From assembly GCA_963815355.1 (NCBI GenBank), contig CAWFGJ010000013.1, forward strand, positions 496,001-560,000: a stretch of 64,000 bases of DNA, given 5' to 3'. Under the pieces are notes generated by a model that saw only the letters and a list, made by a program, of their open reading frames with translations, ran no database searches and was not told the origin of the DNA. The position numbers and the translations under genes are program-made. Source of the stretch: JAPUEK01 sp963815355. Lineage in GTDB: Bacteria > Pseudomonadota > Alphaproteobacteria > Rhodobacterales > Rhodobacteraceae. Shown piece after piece: positions 54,300-63,744 of the stretch. Each line of letters opens with the position of its first letter. Positions within the stretch are counted from its first letter, which is position 1.

Positions 54300-55337
54300 A
54301 TGTCTATCCTCTCGGGTCTCTTCTCCTCGGATATGGCTATCGACCTCGGCACGGCGAACACCCTCGTCTACATCCGTGGCAAGGGCATCGTTTTGAACGA
54401 GCCCTCCGTGGTGGCCTACCACGTCAAGGACGGCAAAAAGCAAGTCTTGGCCGTTGGCGAAGACGCCAAGCTCATGCTCGGCCGTACCCCTGGCACTATC
54501 GAGGCAATCCGGCCGATGCGTGATGGCGTCATTGCCGACTTCGATAGCGCAGAAGAGATGATCAAGCACTTCATCCGCAAAGTGCATAAGCGGACGACGT
54601 TCTCCAAACCGAAGATCATCGTTTGCGTCCCACATGGCGCGACACCCGTGGAAAAGCGCGCTATTCGACAGTCAGTTCTTTCGGCCGGCGCACGCCGCGC
54701 AGGTCTGATTGCAGAGCCGATCGCCGCCGCAATTGGCGCAGGAATGCCGATAACCGACCCGACAGGCAACATGGTTGTCGACATCGGCGGTGGGACCACT
54801 GAAGTGGCCGTCTTGTCACTTGGCGACATTGTATACGCCCGTTCAGTGCGCGTAGGCGGGGATCGCATGGACGAAGCGATCATTTCCTACCTGCGGCGCC
54901 ATCAGAATTTGCTCATCGGTGAGTCAACGGCAGAGCGGATTAAGACAACGATCGGGACGGCTCGGATGCCCGATGACGGACGTGGTGCGTCCATGCAGAT
55001 CCGCGGGCGCGATTTGTTGAACGGCGTGCCTAAAGAAACCGAGATCAATCAAGCTCAAGTTGCCGAGGCCCTATCCGAACCTGTCCAGCAGATCTGCGAT
55101 GCGGTCATGCAGGCCCTTGAAACCACGCCACCCGACCTTGCTGCGGACATTGTTGATCGCGGTGTTATGCTGACGGGTGGTGGTGCGCTATTGGGCGATC
55201 TAGACCTTTCGTTGCGCGAACAGACTGGGCTTTCGATTTCAGTCGCCAACGAACCGTTGAACTGTGTTGCCCTTGGCACGGGCAAGGCGCTGGAATACGA
55301 AAAGCAGCTGCGCCATGTTATCGACTACGACAGCTGA
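54300..55337 (+). CDS. mreB: rod shape-determining actin-like protein MreB
   Basis: The bacterial actin that forms membrane-associated filaments guiding lateral wall synthesis. The 345 residues include the phosphate-1 motif AIDLGTANTLVYIRGKG, the phosphate-2 VVDIGGGTTEVAVLSLGDIV and the adenosine motif RGVMLTGGGALLGDLD. The N-terminal SILSGLFSSD is an amphipathic membrane helix. ATG 54300 gives the standard start. It heads mreB-mreC-mreD-mrdA-rodA. Confidence 0.97.
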   Translation: MSILSGLFSSDMAIDLGTANTLVYIRGKGIVLNEPSVVAYHVKDGKKQVLAVGEDAKLMLGRTPGTIEAIRPMRDGVIADFDSAEEMIKHFIRKVHKRTTFSKPKIIVCVPHGATPVEKRAIRQSVLSAGARRAGLIAEPIAAAIGAGMPITDPTGNMVVDIGGGTTEVAVLSLGDIVYARSVRVGGDRMDEAIISYLRRHQNLLIGESTAERIKTTIGTARMPDDGRGASMQIRGRDLLNGVPKETEINQAQVAEALSEPVQQICDAVMQALETTPPDLAADIVDRGVMLTGGGALLGDLDLSLREQTGLSISVANEPLNCVALGTGKALEYEKQLRHVIDYDS

Positions 55338-55468
55338 TCAAGACTGTTTTACTGGGATTGTCCGCCCGCTTGCCAATAGTGTCCACTTGACCGGCTTGGG
55401 CAAGTTCTTCCGTGAAGGCGGGGGGGATTGCCCCTCCTGCCCCAATCCACAATCGCAGTAGGCCTTTC

Positions 55469-56395
55469 ATGGCACGAAATCGTACCGATCCAGAGGAATT
55501 TTCCCGACCCTTGCGCAGGGTTTTAGTCGGCCTTTTGGTGTTGTTCATGGTGTCTATTTTTGCCCTTTGGCGCATCGACAGCCCGAGAGTTGAAAGATTT
55601 CGCGCAGCACTGGTCGACCGCTTTGTGCCGTCTTTTCAGTGGGCCATGGCACCGGTCACTTGGGGCGTAGAAGTGGTCGACGATTATCAATCTTACTCGC
55701 GACTTCTGGCTCAAAACCAACAGTTGCGTGAAGAGTTGCGGCAGATGAAAGCTTGGAAAGAGGCCGCTCTTCAGCTTGAACAGAAAAATGCCCGGCTGCT
55801 CGACCTAAACCAGGTACGCCTTGATCCCCGTTTGACTCACGTGACCGGCGTTGTTCTGGCAGACAGCGGAAGCCCATTTCGGCAATCGGTGTTGCTCAAC
55901 GTCGGGGCGCGAGACGGGATCTTGGACGGTTGGGCCACGATGGATGGTATTGGCCTTGTGGGGCGCATTTCTGGGGTTGGCGAAAGAACAGCGCGGGTCA
56001 TACTTCTAACAGACAGCAACAGCCGCGTTCCGGTGACGGTTCAGCCTTCGGGGCAAAAAGCATTGCTGTCTGGCGACAATTCGACATTTCCTCCGCTGGA
56101 TTTCTTGGAGGACTCTGATGAAGTCCGGCCGGGGGATCGTGTTGTCAGCTCTGGCGACGGCGGGATGTTCCCCGCAGGGCTTCTTGTGGGACAGGTGGTG
56201 TTGGGTAGCGACAAGCGTTTGCGTGTCGCGCTTGCTGCCGATTACCAGCGCCTCGAATTCTTGCGGGTCCTTCGCAGCCACCGACTGGAGCCGATAACCG
56301 ATGCGGGCGCACTTGTCGCGCCGACCCCGCTACAAGGCCCGCCGCTTCCAGCCGCGATGCCTGACAGTCTGCCAGACGGAGGCAGCAATGGTTGA
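55469..56395 (+). CDS. mreC: rod shape-determining protein MreC
   Basis: A 308-residue bitopic periplasmic scaffold linking MreB to PBP2 and RodA. One N-terminal membrane helix (VLVGLLVLFMVSIFALW), a coiled coil at about 75-115 (LLAQNQQLREELRQMKAWKE) and the MreC beta core (VLLNVGARDGILDGWA, DSNSRVPVTVQPSGQ) are visible. A Pro-rich tail follows. It starts 131 nt after mreB, a larger gap than the rest of the cluster, and overlaps mreD by 8 nt. Confidence 0.95.
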   Translation: MARNRTDPEEFSRPLRRVLVGLLVLFMVSIFALWRIDSPRVERFRAALVDRFVPSFQWAMAPVTWGVEVVDDYQSYSRLLAQNQQLREELRQMKAWKEAALQLEQKNARLLDLNQVRLDPRLTHVTGVVLADSGSPFRQSVLLNVGARDGILDGWATMDGIGLVGRISGVGERTARVILLTDSNSRVPVTVQPSGQKALLSGDNSTFPPLDFLEDSDEVRPGDRVVSSGDGGMFPAGLLVGQVVLGSDKRLRVALAADYQRLEFLRVLRSHRLEPITDAGALVAPTPLQGPPLPAAMPDSLPDGGSNG

Positions 56396-56927
56396 CCCGG
56401 CAGCGCGTTCGGTTTGGCTCCACCGTGCGATGTTCTTAGGTGTGGCGTTCGGTTTGCTGTTTCTCAAACTGCTGCCGCTGGGGGAAACTGCAGGCGAATT
56501 GCCCGGTCCGGACATTTTGCTGTGCATCATTTTCGCGTGGACAATGCGCAGACCTGACTATTTGCCCGTCTTGCTCATTGGCGCGGTCGTATTGCTCGAG
56601 GACCTGATCCTGATGCGCCCTCCGGGGCTATGGACTGCGCTCGTTTTGCTGGCGTCTGAGTTCGTGCGCGGACGGGTTGCCTTGACCCGTGAGCTGAATT
56701 TTGGCGTTGAATGGCTGCTTGTTTCAGGACTGATGATCGGATTGCTTTTGGCCTATCGGACGATCTTCGCTTTGGTCCTCTTACCCCAACCCGGCTTTGG
56801 CTATGCAATGGTGCAGGTGGTATGGTCGGTCATGTGTTATCCTGTGGTCGTCGCTGTATCGCGTTTCGTACTTGATTTGCACAAGCCCGCCATGGGGGAA
56901 ATCGATGCATATGGGAGACGGATGTGA
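56388..56927 (+). CDS. mreD: rod shape-determining protein MreD
   Basis: A 179-residue membrane protein with about five helices that completes the MreBCD elongasome scaffold. ATG 56388 has GGAGG 5 nt upstream and overlaps the mreC stop by 8 nt. GPDILLCIIFAWTMRRPDYL and LLIGAVVLLEDLILMRPPG are typical. It overlaps mrdA by 4 nt (GTGA). Confidence 0.9.
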   Translation: MVDPAARSVWLHRAMFLGVAFGLLFLKLLPLGETAGELPGPDILLCIIFAWTMRRPDYLPVLLIGAVVLLEDLILMRPPGLWTALVLLASEFVRGRVALTRELNFGVEWLLVSGLMIGLLLAYRTIFALVLLPQPGFGYAMVQVVWSVMCYPVVVAVSRFVLDLHKPAMGEIDAYGRRM

Positions 56928-58867
56928 AACGCACGCCCCGTGATACCGAAGCCTCGTCCCGACGCGTCACGCGGAGGTCATTGATCCTTGGCGGCGGAAT
57001 GGCAGCGATGGTGACCGCGCTTGGCGCAAGAATGCGCTATCTGGGGGTGACGCAAGCGGATGAATTCCGCCTGTTAGCCGAAGAAAACCGCATCAATATC
57101 CGCCTCATCCCTCCAGGCCGCGGACTAATTCAGGACAGGAACGGCAAGCTGATTGCCGGGAACGAGCAGAACTACCGCGTGGTTATCACGCGGGAAGATG
57201 CCGGAGATGTGGAAGCCGTTCTTAACAGACTTTCTCACATTATCCCCATGACCGCCGAGGATATGGCTTCGACGCTAAAAGATGTAAAACGCAACAGCCC
57301 TTTCGTGCCGATCACAGTGGCCGATCGGTTGCAGTGGGAAGACTTCTCTCGCATCGCCGTCAATGGCCCTGCCCTACCCGGTGTGACGCCGGAGGTTGGC
57401 CTTAGCCGTGTCTACCCGCGCGATCTGGATTTTGCACATGTGGTTGGCTACGTTGGCCCTGTCTCGGAAAAGGATTTGGAAGCGCTTGAGGAACCAGACC
57501 CTCTGTTGCGGATACCAAAATTTCAGATCGGCAAAATCGGCGTTGAAAAATGGTTGGAAGACCAGCTTCGCGGCTCAGCAGGGACCAAGCGCATTGAGGT
57601 AAATGCGGTCGGTAGGGTTATGCGGGAGTTGGACCGGGTGGAAGGCGTGCCGGGTGCGGATGTTCAGCTAACCATTGACGCCGGCGTCCAAAACTTCGTG
57701 CAGGCCAGACTCGGAGTTGAAAGCGCGGCTTGTGTTATCATGGACGTCCAGAACGGCGATATCATTGCTTGTGTCTCGTCGCCGTCGTTTAACCCGAACC
57801 TCTTCGTTCGGGGGATCAGCCAAAAGGACTTTACCGGTCTGATGGAGCACGATCATCGACCCCTTGCCAACAAAGCCGTCCAAGGCGCTTACCCTCCGGG
57901 CTCTACGTTCAAAGTAGTGACGGCGCTGGCAGCACTTGCCGACGGGAAAATCACACCCGAAACCAAAGTCCGTTGCCCGGGGTATCTGGAAAGCGGGAGC
58001 CGCCGCTTTCACTGTTGGAAGCGCGGGGGACATGGCACGGTCGGATTGGAGCGCAGCTTAGCGGAAAGCTGCGACGTGTTTTATTATGACGTGGCTCAGC
58101 GAGTGGGGATCGACAAGATCGCCGAGATGGGCCGCCAGTTGGGCCTTGGCCAACGCCATGATCTTCCGATGTCGGCAATCACCGAAGGTAACATGCCCGA
58201 TAAGGCGTGGAAGCTGGAACGGCACAAAACGGAATGGCGGATCGGCGACACGATCAACGCCTCCATCGGACAAGGGTACGTATTGGCATCGCCGCTGCAA
58301 CTGGCCGTGATGACAGCCCGCGTTGCATCCGGAAAAATGGTCAAACCGCGTCTGGTTCACGCGATCGACGGGCGCGAACAACCCGTTGAAGAAGCGGTAA
58401 GCCTTGGCCTTGAAGGCTCTATGCTGCGTGCCGTGCAAGGCGGCATGTTTGCCGTGATGAACGGCAAGGCCGGAACCGCGAGATCGTCGCGCATAGCGGA
58501 TGACTCAAAGCTGATGTGTGGCAAGACGGGCACGAGCCAAGTTCGCAACATCTCTACCGCAGAGCGTGCAAGCGGCGTTGTATCCAATGACAACTTGCCA
58601 TGGAACCGGCGGGACCACGCCCTGTTCGTTGGGTATGCCCCTGCAGAGGCCCCACGCTACGCCGTTGCTGTCGTTGTGGAGCATGGGGGTGGCGGTTCGG
58701 CTGTGGCTGCGCCAATCGCAAGGGATGCAATCTTGAGGGCGCTTTATGGCGAAATGCCTCCGCTAGAGGCCTACCCGGCGGATCAACGCGGGCGAATGGA
58801 GACGCTGCTCAAGGAGTTGCAAGTGCGGCTTCCCGACGGGCGCATGCCCCCGAACTCTAAAGTCTGA
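56924..58867 (+). CDS. mrdA: penicillin-binding protein 2
   Basis: The class B transpeptidase of the elongasome, cross-linking lateral-wall peptidoglycan. The 647 residues have an N-terminal membrane anchor (about 14-34), a pedestal domain, and a transpeptidase domain with SxxK as PPGSTFKVV, SxN position as ESCDVFYYDVA and the CGKTGTSQVRN triad. The GTG at 56924 shares bases with the mreD TGA. The start and length are normal for PBP2. Confidence 0.96.
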   Translation: MKRTPRDTEASSRRVTRRSLILGGGMAAMVTALGARMRYLGVTQADEFRLLAEENRINIRLIPPGRGLIQDRNGKLIAGNEQNYRVVITREDAGDVEAVLNRLSHIIPMTAEDMASTLKDVKRNSPFVPITVADRLQWEDFSRIAVNGPALPGVTPEVGLSRVYPRDLDFAHVVGYVGPVSEKDLEALEEPDPLLRIPKFQIGKIGVEKWLEDQLRGSAGTKRIEVNAVGRVMRELDRVEGVPGADVQLTIDAGVQNFVQARLGVESAACVIMDVQNGDIIACVSSPSFNPNLFVRGISQKDFTGLMEHDHRPLANKAVQGAYPPGSTFKVVTALAALADGKITPETKVRCPGYLESGSRRFHCWKRGGHGTVGLERSLAESCDVFYYDVAQRVGIDKIAEMGRQLGLGQRHDLPMSAITEGNMPDKAWKLERHKTEWRIGDTINASIGQGYVLASPLQLAVMTARVASGKMVKPRLVHAIDGREQPVEEAVSLGLEGSMLRAVQGGMFAVMNGKAGTARSSRIADDSKLMCGKTGTSQVRNISTAERASGVVSNDNLPWNRRDHALFVGYAPAEAPRYAVAVVVEHGGGGSAVAAPIARDAILRALYGEMPPLEAYPADQRGRMETLLKELQVRLPDGRMPPNSKV

Positions 58868-58875
58868 GGGGCACG

Positions 58876-60015
58876 ATGAGTTTTCTAGAATACCGGGTCA
58901 AAACAGCGCCTTCCGGCCTTACAAAGATCTTTTATGTCCATTGGGCGCTGATCCTCGTCGTCACGGCCGTCGCGGCGATTGGGTGGCTCATGCTCTACTC
59001 AATCGCTGGGGGAGATATTTCCACCTGGGCAGAACCGCAGATGAAGCGCTATGCACTCGGCATGGCCCTCATGTTCATTGTGGCCTTCGTACCGATTTGG
59101 TTCTGGAGATCCATGTCGGGGATGGCATACGGCTTGGCAATGATCCTCCTGCTCATCGTCGAATTTTTTGGCACCGTCGGGATGGGGGCTCAACGCTGGA
59201 TCGACTTAGGGTTTATCCGCCTCCAGCCGTCTGAACTTATGAAGGTGACTCTGGTCATGATGCTGGCCAGTTATTACGACTGGCTGGACGACAAACGCGT
59301 TTCGCGACCACTGTGGGTTCTCATACCAGTCGTGCTCATTGTCGCGCCGACGATTCTGGTGCTCATGCAGCCGAACCTGGGAACTTCGATCATGCTGATC
59401 GCGGCAGGTGGGGCCGTCATGTTCGCGGCCGGCGTGAGTTGGTGGTATTTTGCGGGTGTCACAAGCCTTGTCGGTGGTGCTGTCGCAGGTGTCTTTTTAT
59501 CGCGAGGGACACCCTGGCAACTGCTGCACGATTATCAGTACAAACGCATCGATACTTTCTTAGATCCCTCCGCCGACCCGCTTGGTGCCGGCTACAACAT
59601 TATTCAGGCGAAAATCGCCCTTGGTTCGGGTGGCTGGGCCGGCAAAGGTTTCATGCAGGGCACCCAAAGCCGCCTAAATTTTCTGCCCGAGAAACACACC
59701 GACTTTATTTTTACCACTCTTGGTGAAGAGTTCGGATTCATCGGGGCAATATCGCTGTTGGCACTTTATACTTTGATTTTGGTGTTCCTGATGATTGCGG
59801 CAATCCAGAACAAAGACCGTTTCAGCCAGTTGCTGATCATAGGCGTAGCCGCAAACTTTTTCCTCTATATAGCCGTGAATCTGTCAATGGTCATGGGCAT
59901 GGCTCCCGTCGTCGGCGTGCCTTTGCCCCTGCTCAGCTACGGTGGCTCAGCGACCCTTGTGATCCTTATCGCCTTTGGCCTTGTGCAAAGCGCTATTGTG
60001 CATCGTTTGCGGTGA
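58876..60015 (+). CDS. mrdB: rod shape-determining glycosyltransferase RodA
   Basis: The SEDS-family peptidoglycan polymerase that pairs with PBP2. The 379-residue protein has about ten helices and the conserved loop GSGGWAGKGFMQGTQ with RLNFLPEKHTDFIFTTLGEE, which carries catalytic acidic residues. GMAPVVGVPLPLLSYGGSAT near the end is hallmark. It starts 8 nt after mrdA. Confidence 0.96.
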   Translation: MSFLEYRVKTAPSGLTKIFYVHWALILVVTAVAAIGWLMLYSIAGGDISTWAEPQMKRYALGMALMFIVAFVPIWFWRSMSGMAYGLAMILLLIVEFFGTVGMGAQRWIDLGFIRLQPSELMKVTLVMMLASYYDWLDDKRVSRPLWVLIPVVLIVAPTILVLMQPNLGTSIMLIAAGGAVMFAAGVSWWYFAGVTSLVGGAVAGVFLSRGTPWQLLHDYQYKRIDTFLDPSADPLGAGYNIIQAKIALGSGGWAGKGFMQGTQSRLNFLPEKHTDFIFTTLGEEFGFIGAISLLALYTLILVFLMIAAIQNKDRFSQLLIIGVAANFFLYIAVNLSMVMGMAPVVGVPLPLLSYGGSATLVILIAFGLVQSAIVHRLR

Positions 60016-60019
60016 CAAG

Positions 60020-60646
60020 ATGAGTCGACACCAACGCTTTCTGCTGGCATTTGCAGTTGGCCTTATGCTGACAATAGGAAGCTTGGCGTTCCCACTGCGC
60101 ATAGAATTGCGTGCGCTAATCGGCGTGAACGCATTTTGCTTATGCTACCTTGGCCTTATGTTTCGGCTTGCACAAAAGTCTGGGCCGGATCTCTTGCGGC
60201 GCAGGGCTGAGACGTCAGATGAACAGCTTGGCGTGATCGTTGTGTTGGCCTGTCTGGTGGTTGCGGCAAGCATCACCGCAATCACTCTCGTCCTCAACGG
60301 TCCTGCGGGAGGGAGTTTGGCAGCAAGGCTGACTGCCCTGCTGTCGGTGCCACTTGGCTGGGCAATGGTGCACACGCTTGCGGCCTTCCACTACGCCCAT
60401 CTTTTCTATCAGCCTGCCACAAGTCAAACGCCCGCCGGTTTGAAATTTCCTGGTGGAAAGGAACCATCCGCCTGGGATTTCATCTATTTCGCCTTTGTTA
60501 TCGGCATGGCGGCCCAAGTCTCTGATGTCTCGATCACTACCGCCCAAATGCGCCGCGTCGTGCTCGTCCATTCAGTGACATCCTTTTTCTACAACACGAT
60601 CATCTTGGCGCTTGCCGTCAATGCGGCCGTGACGATCACCAACTGA
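60020..60646 (+). CDS. DUF1345 family membrane protein
   Basis: A 208-residue inner-membrane protein with about six helices. DFIYFAFVIGMAAQVSDVSI and VLVHSVTSFFYNTIILALA are DUF1345 hallmarks. Function unknown. The ATG at 60020 lies 4 nt after the rodA stop, so it is probably the last gene of the mre-mrd transcript. That position does not prove a role in cell shape. Confidence 0.88.
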   Translation: MSRHQRFLLAFAVGLMLTIGSLAFPLRIELRALIGVNAFCLCYLGLMFRLAQKSGPDLLRRRAETSDEQLGVIVVLACLVVAASITAITLVLNGPAGGSLAARLTALLSVPLGWAMVHTLAAFHYAHLFYQPATSQTPAGLKFPGGKEPSAWDFIYFAFVIGMAAQVSDVSITTAQMRRVVLVHSVTSFFYNTIILALAVNAAVTITN

Positions 60647-60739
60647 GATCGTTTTGCACGAACCGTTTCCGATCTGCCAACCGCTGGACGAAGCGGCGCC
60701 CCAGAACTATCCCTATTGCGGACCAGCTAGGAGCCAGCC

Positions 60740-61675
60740 ATGACAGTCCCCGTAATCCTTTTTGCCGAACCACGTCTTTGGGAAGAGTACAAAGGCGTTC
60801 TTCCCGTATTATTGGCAGAGGCAGGCATCGCCGCCGAAATTGTATTGGACGTGGGCGATCCATCCAGCGTCGACTTCATCATCTACGCGCCGAGCAGCAC
60901 CTTGCAGGACTTTACACCATTTACCAGTTGCAAAGCCGTTCTCAGCCTTTGGGCCGGAGTGGAGAGGATTGTCGGCAACGCGACTTTGACCCAACCGCTC
61001 TGCCGCATGGTCGACAACGGCCTGACTGAGGGCATGGTCGAGTGGGTGGTCGGTCATACCCTGCGTCATCATCTTGGCATGGATCGCCATATCGTGAATC
61101 CCGACCATATTTGGGACCCAACTTGCCCGCCACTTGCGCGGGAAAGACCGGTAACAGTTCTTGGGCTTGGTGCGCTTGGTGCGGCCTGCGCGCAGGCTTT
61201 GATCGCCTTAAACTTTCCAGTCACTGGCTGGAGCCGCTCTGCCAAGGAAATCCAAGGCGTCCGGGCCTTGCATGGAGAAGCAGGGCTGGAAAAAGCGATG
61301 CGCTCTGCAGAGGTTCTGGTCACCTTGCTTCCCAAAACCCCAGAGACTGAGAACCTTTTGGATGCGCGCCGATTGGCGTGGCTGCCCAAAGGTGCGGTCA
61401 TTTTAAACCCTGGGCGCGGCGCAATTGTGGATGACGAAGCTCTGCTTGGGGCACTGCTGGACGGCGACGTTGGTCACGCAACGCTAGACGTTTTCCGCGT
61501 GGAACCTTTGCCCAAAGATCATCCATTCTGGGCCCATCCCCGCGTCACGGTAACCCCCCACATCGCGGCGGATACCAGAGCAAGCAGTGCGTCAGCAGTG
61601 CTGGTGGAAAACATTCGCCGTGGACTGACTGGCGAGCCATTGCTCCATATTGTTGACCGAACCGCTGGGTATTAA
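60740..61675 (+). CDS. glyoxylate/hydroxypyruvate reductase (GhrA type)
   Basis: A 311-residue D-2-hydroxyacid dehydrogenase. The nucleotide fold has VLGLGALGAACAQALIAL, and the substrate/catalytic regions are NPGRGAIVDDEALLGALLDG with the Arg, and TPHIAADTRASSASAV with the active-site His. ALSLWAGVERI near the N-terminus is typical of the GhrA branch. It should reduce glyoxylate and hydroxypyruvate with NADPH. It is convergent with the rpiR gene. Confidence 0.88.
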   Translation: MTVPVILFAEPRLWEEYKGVLPVLLAEAGIAAEIVLDVGDPSSVDFIIYAPSSTLQDFTPFTSCKAVLSLWAGVERIVGNATLTQPLCRMVDNGLTEGMVEWVVGHTLRHHLGMDRHIVNPDHIWDPTCPPLARERPVTVLGLGALGAACAQALIALNFPVTGWSRSAKEIQGVRALHGEAGLEKAMRSAEVLVTLLPKTPETENLLDARRLAWLPKGAVILNPGRGAIVDDEALLGALLDGDVGHATLDVFRVEPLPKDHPFWAHPRVTVTPHIAADTRASSASAVLVENIRRGLTGEPLLHIVDRTAGY

Positions 61676-61686
61676 CGGGGCCTGTC

Positions 61687-62556
61687 TTAACGAAAACGGC
61701 GGAAGACCCTCGTGCGTGCATACAGGTCCTCCAGCCGTTTAAGGCGCGGCTCTGTCTCCACCCAAGTCAAATCCTGAACGGCCGCGAGGAGTGTTTCCAC
61801 CAGCACCATCAGAACAACATTGCTGTCCCATGCTGAAGGTGCCTCAATATGGCAGGCCAAGGTGTGGGTCGCATGAGTAGCGGCAGGCGAGACCCAACGA
61901 TCGGTAATCAAAATGATCTCGGCCCCTTGTTCCCGCGCCATCTCAGCCATCTGGAGCACAGCGTTTTCGTAGCGGCGAATATCAAAGACCAAAAGCACAT
62001 CGCCCGGGTTCAAATCGACCAACGCTGTCGGCCATGTTGAAGAACTGTCTGACAAAAGCGTCACGGACATGCGAATTGAGCGCATCAGAGACGTAAAGTA
62101 ATCGGCCATCGAATGGGTAATCCGCCCGCCCATTGCAAACACCGCGCGTGACGGATCGGCCAAAAGCGCAGCCGCGGCATCAAATTCAGCATGGTCTATT
62201 TGGCCCAACGTCGCCTGAAGATTGCCCATCACCGCATCGGCAAAACGATTGAGGATGTGGCTGTCTGGCACTCCACCCGCCCAGCGGTTGTGCTTGGCGA
62301 TCGGGGATGCAAGCATCGCCTCGACTTCGGCGCGAAGCGAGTTCTGAAAATCAGGGTAACCCTTGTAGCCGAGTTTCTGCGCGAGGCGCACGACTGTCGG
62401 GGTAGAAACCTCGGCGGCTTTGGCCAGAACTGTAATAGAGCCAAGCGCCGAAACAGGATATTGCTTAAGGATGTGACTGGCCAACTGCCGTTCCGCACGT
62501 GTCAGATCGGGCATTGCCGCCCGCAACTTATCGTCAACCGCGATTTGCCCGCTCAT
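61687..62556 (-). CDS. MurR/RpiR family transcriptional regulator
   Basis: A 289-residue regulator: an N-terminal HTH_6 domain (about 1-80, VLAKAAEVSTPTVVRLAQKL) and a C-terminal SIS domain (about 125-255) for a phosphosugar or related ligand (VFAMGGRITHSMADYFTSL, DVLLVFDIRRYENAVLQMA). ATG 62556 has GGAGACCGAAGG upstream. It is divergent from the N-formylglutamate amidohydrolase gene and probably controls it and the glutamine synthetase-like gene. Confidence 0.9.
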   Translation of the reverse strand: MSGQIAVDDKLRAAMPDLTRAERQLASHILKQYPVSALGSITVLAKAAEVSTPTVVRLAQKLGYKGYPDFQNSLRAEVEAMLASPIAKHNRWAGGVPDSHILNRFADAVMGNLQATLGQIDHAEFDAAAALLADPSRAVFAMGGRITHSMADYFTSLMRSIRMSVTLLSDSSSTWPTALVDLNPGDVLLVFDIRRYENAVLQMAEMAREQGAEIILITDRWVSPAATHATHTLACHIEAPSAWDSNVVLMVLVETLLAAVQDLTWVETEPRLKRLEDLYARTRVFRRFR

Positions 62557-62676
62557 CCTTCGGTCTCCTCCGAGGTTTGGTAAGTATTGTAACAGCACAA
62601 CATCGAAAGAAACAATCTTGACAGAACCCGACGGGCAGGTGAGCCTTCGTTCAAATACAGGAGATGACTCGACCCC

Positions 62677-63465
62677 ATGTGCGCAGCAAGCCCCAAACGC
62701 GCAGGCGGTATTTATTCGCCGGTCATAGAAAACCCGACCGCTCTGGGTCGCTTTGTTTTTGTCTGTGAGCATGCTTCGGCGACCATACCGGAACGCTGGG
62801 GTGATCTTGGCCTGACTGCCGACCAACGCGCAGCACATATCGCTTGGGATCCGGGGGCACTTGGCCTCGCGCGGCGGCTATCAGAAAAACTGGACGGCCC
62901 GTTTATCCACGCGCCTGTTAGCAGACTTGTCTATGACTGCAATCGCGCGCCCGATATGCCCGGGGCAATGCCCGAAAAATCCGAAATCCACGAAATCCCG
63001 GGCAATTCCGGTTTGACCCGCGAAGAACGCCTTGAGCGAACAGAGGCCATATACCTGCCTTGGGCGAATGGATTACATGCTCTGATCGCGCGACGCATTG
63101 CACTAGGCCTGCGCCCAGTGATCATAACGGTTCACAGCTTTACACCTGTTTATTTCGGCAAAACGCGCCGGGTCGAATTTGGGATCATTCATGACGCCGA
63201 TCCTGGTCTTGCTGGCGCAATCCATACACAAGCCCGCAAGCAAACCCGCTTGAACGCTGAGTTGAACTCCCCCTACTCGGCAGCCGACGATGTCACCCAT
63301 ACCTTGCGGCTGCATGCAACTCCGTACGGCCTGCCAAGCGGGATGCTTGAAATTCGAAGCGATCTGATTGGCACACCCGAAGCTGAAGAAGCGATGGCGG
63401 ATAAGTTGGCCCTGGTTCTGGCAACCGCGCTGGCCGGCGTAACAACGCAAGCCAAAGCAGGTTGA
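62677..63465 (+). CDS. N-formylglutamate amidohydrolase family protein
   Basis: A 262-residue amidohydrolase of the HutG/DUF3641-type FGase family. FVFVCEHASATIPERWGDLG holds metal ligands, SRLVYDCNRAPDMPGAMPE and VIITVHSFTPVYFGKTRRVE are family stretches. It may cleave formylglutamate or another gamma- or N-acyl amide. No other histidine-utilisation genes are nearby. Next to a glutamine synthetase family gene and an RpiR regulator, polyamine or amine catabolism is possible, but that is inference. Confidence 0.82.
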   Translation: MCAASPKRAGGIYSPVIENPTALGRFVFVCEHASATIPERWGDLGLTADQRAAHIAWDPGALGLARRLSEKLDGPFIHAPVSRLVYDCNRAPDMPGAMPEKSEIHEIPGNSGLTREERLERTEAIYLPWANGLHALIARRIALGLRPVIITVHSFTPVYFGKTRRVEFGIIHDADPGLAGAIHTQARKQTRLNAELNSPYSAADDVTHTLRLHATPYGLPSGMLEIRSDLIGTPEAEEAMADKLALVLATALAGVTTQAKAG

Positions 63466-63744
63466 CCATGGGCCCGGGAAACAAACACAAACTGGAAACG
63501 TCAGGATACCCAATTGCAACCGGCCGCAGTCGAGCTACGATCAAATTTTGTCTAGCAGCGGCTGTCGAGCCGCGCGATGAGGCGGTTCATGCAGATTGAT
63601 TCTTTCGCCGGTGAATCCGAGATCCGAAGTGCTGCCGATTGCTGGCCACGCAAACCGGAATTCGGCGGCGGGGCCGACCGGGCTAGAAAGCCCTACCGCA
63701 AGTAGCCTCGAATGCCCGCCGATGCGGGAAAGACCGAACTCTAG

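Noticed and set aside
62618..62676. TTGACA at 62618-62623 as promoter of the N-formylglutamate amidohydrolase gene
   Set aside because: No -10-like hexamer at 16-18 nt spacing follows it, so it was not listed as a promoter.
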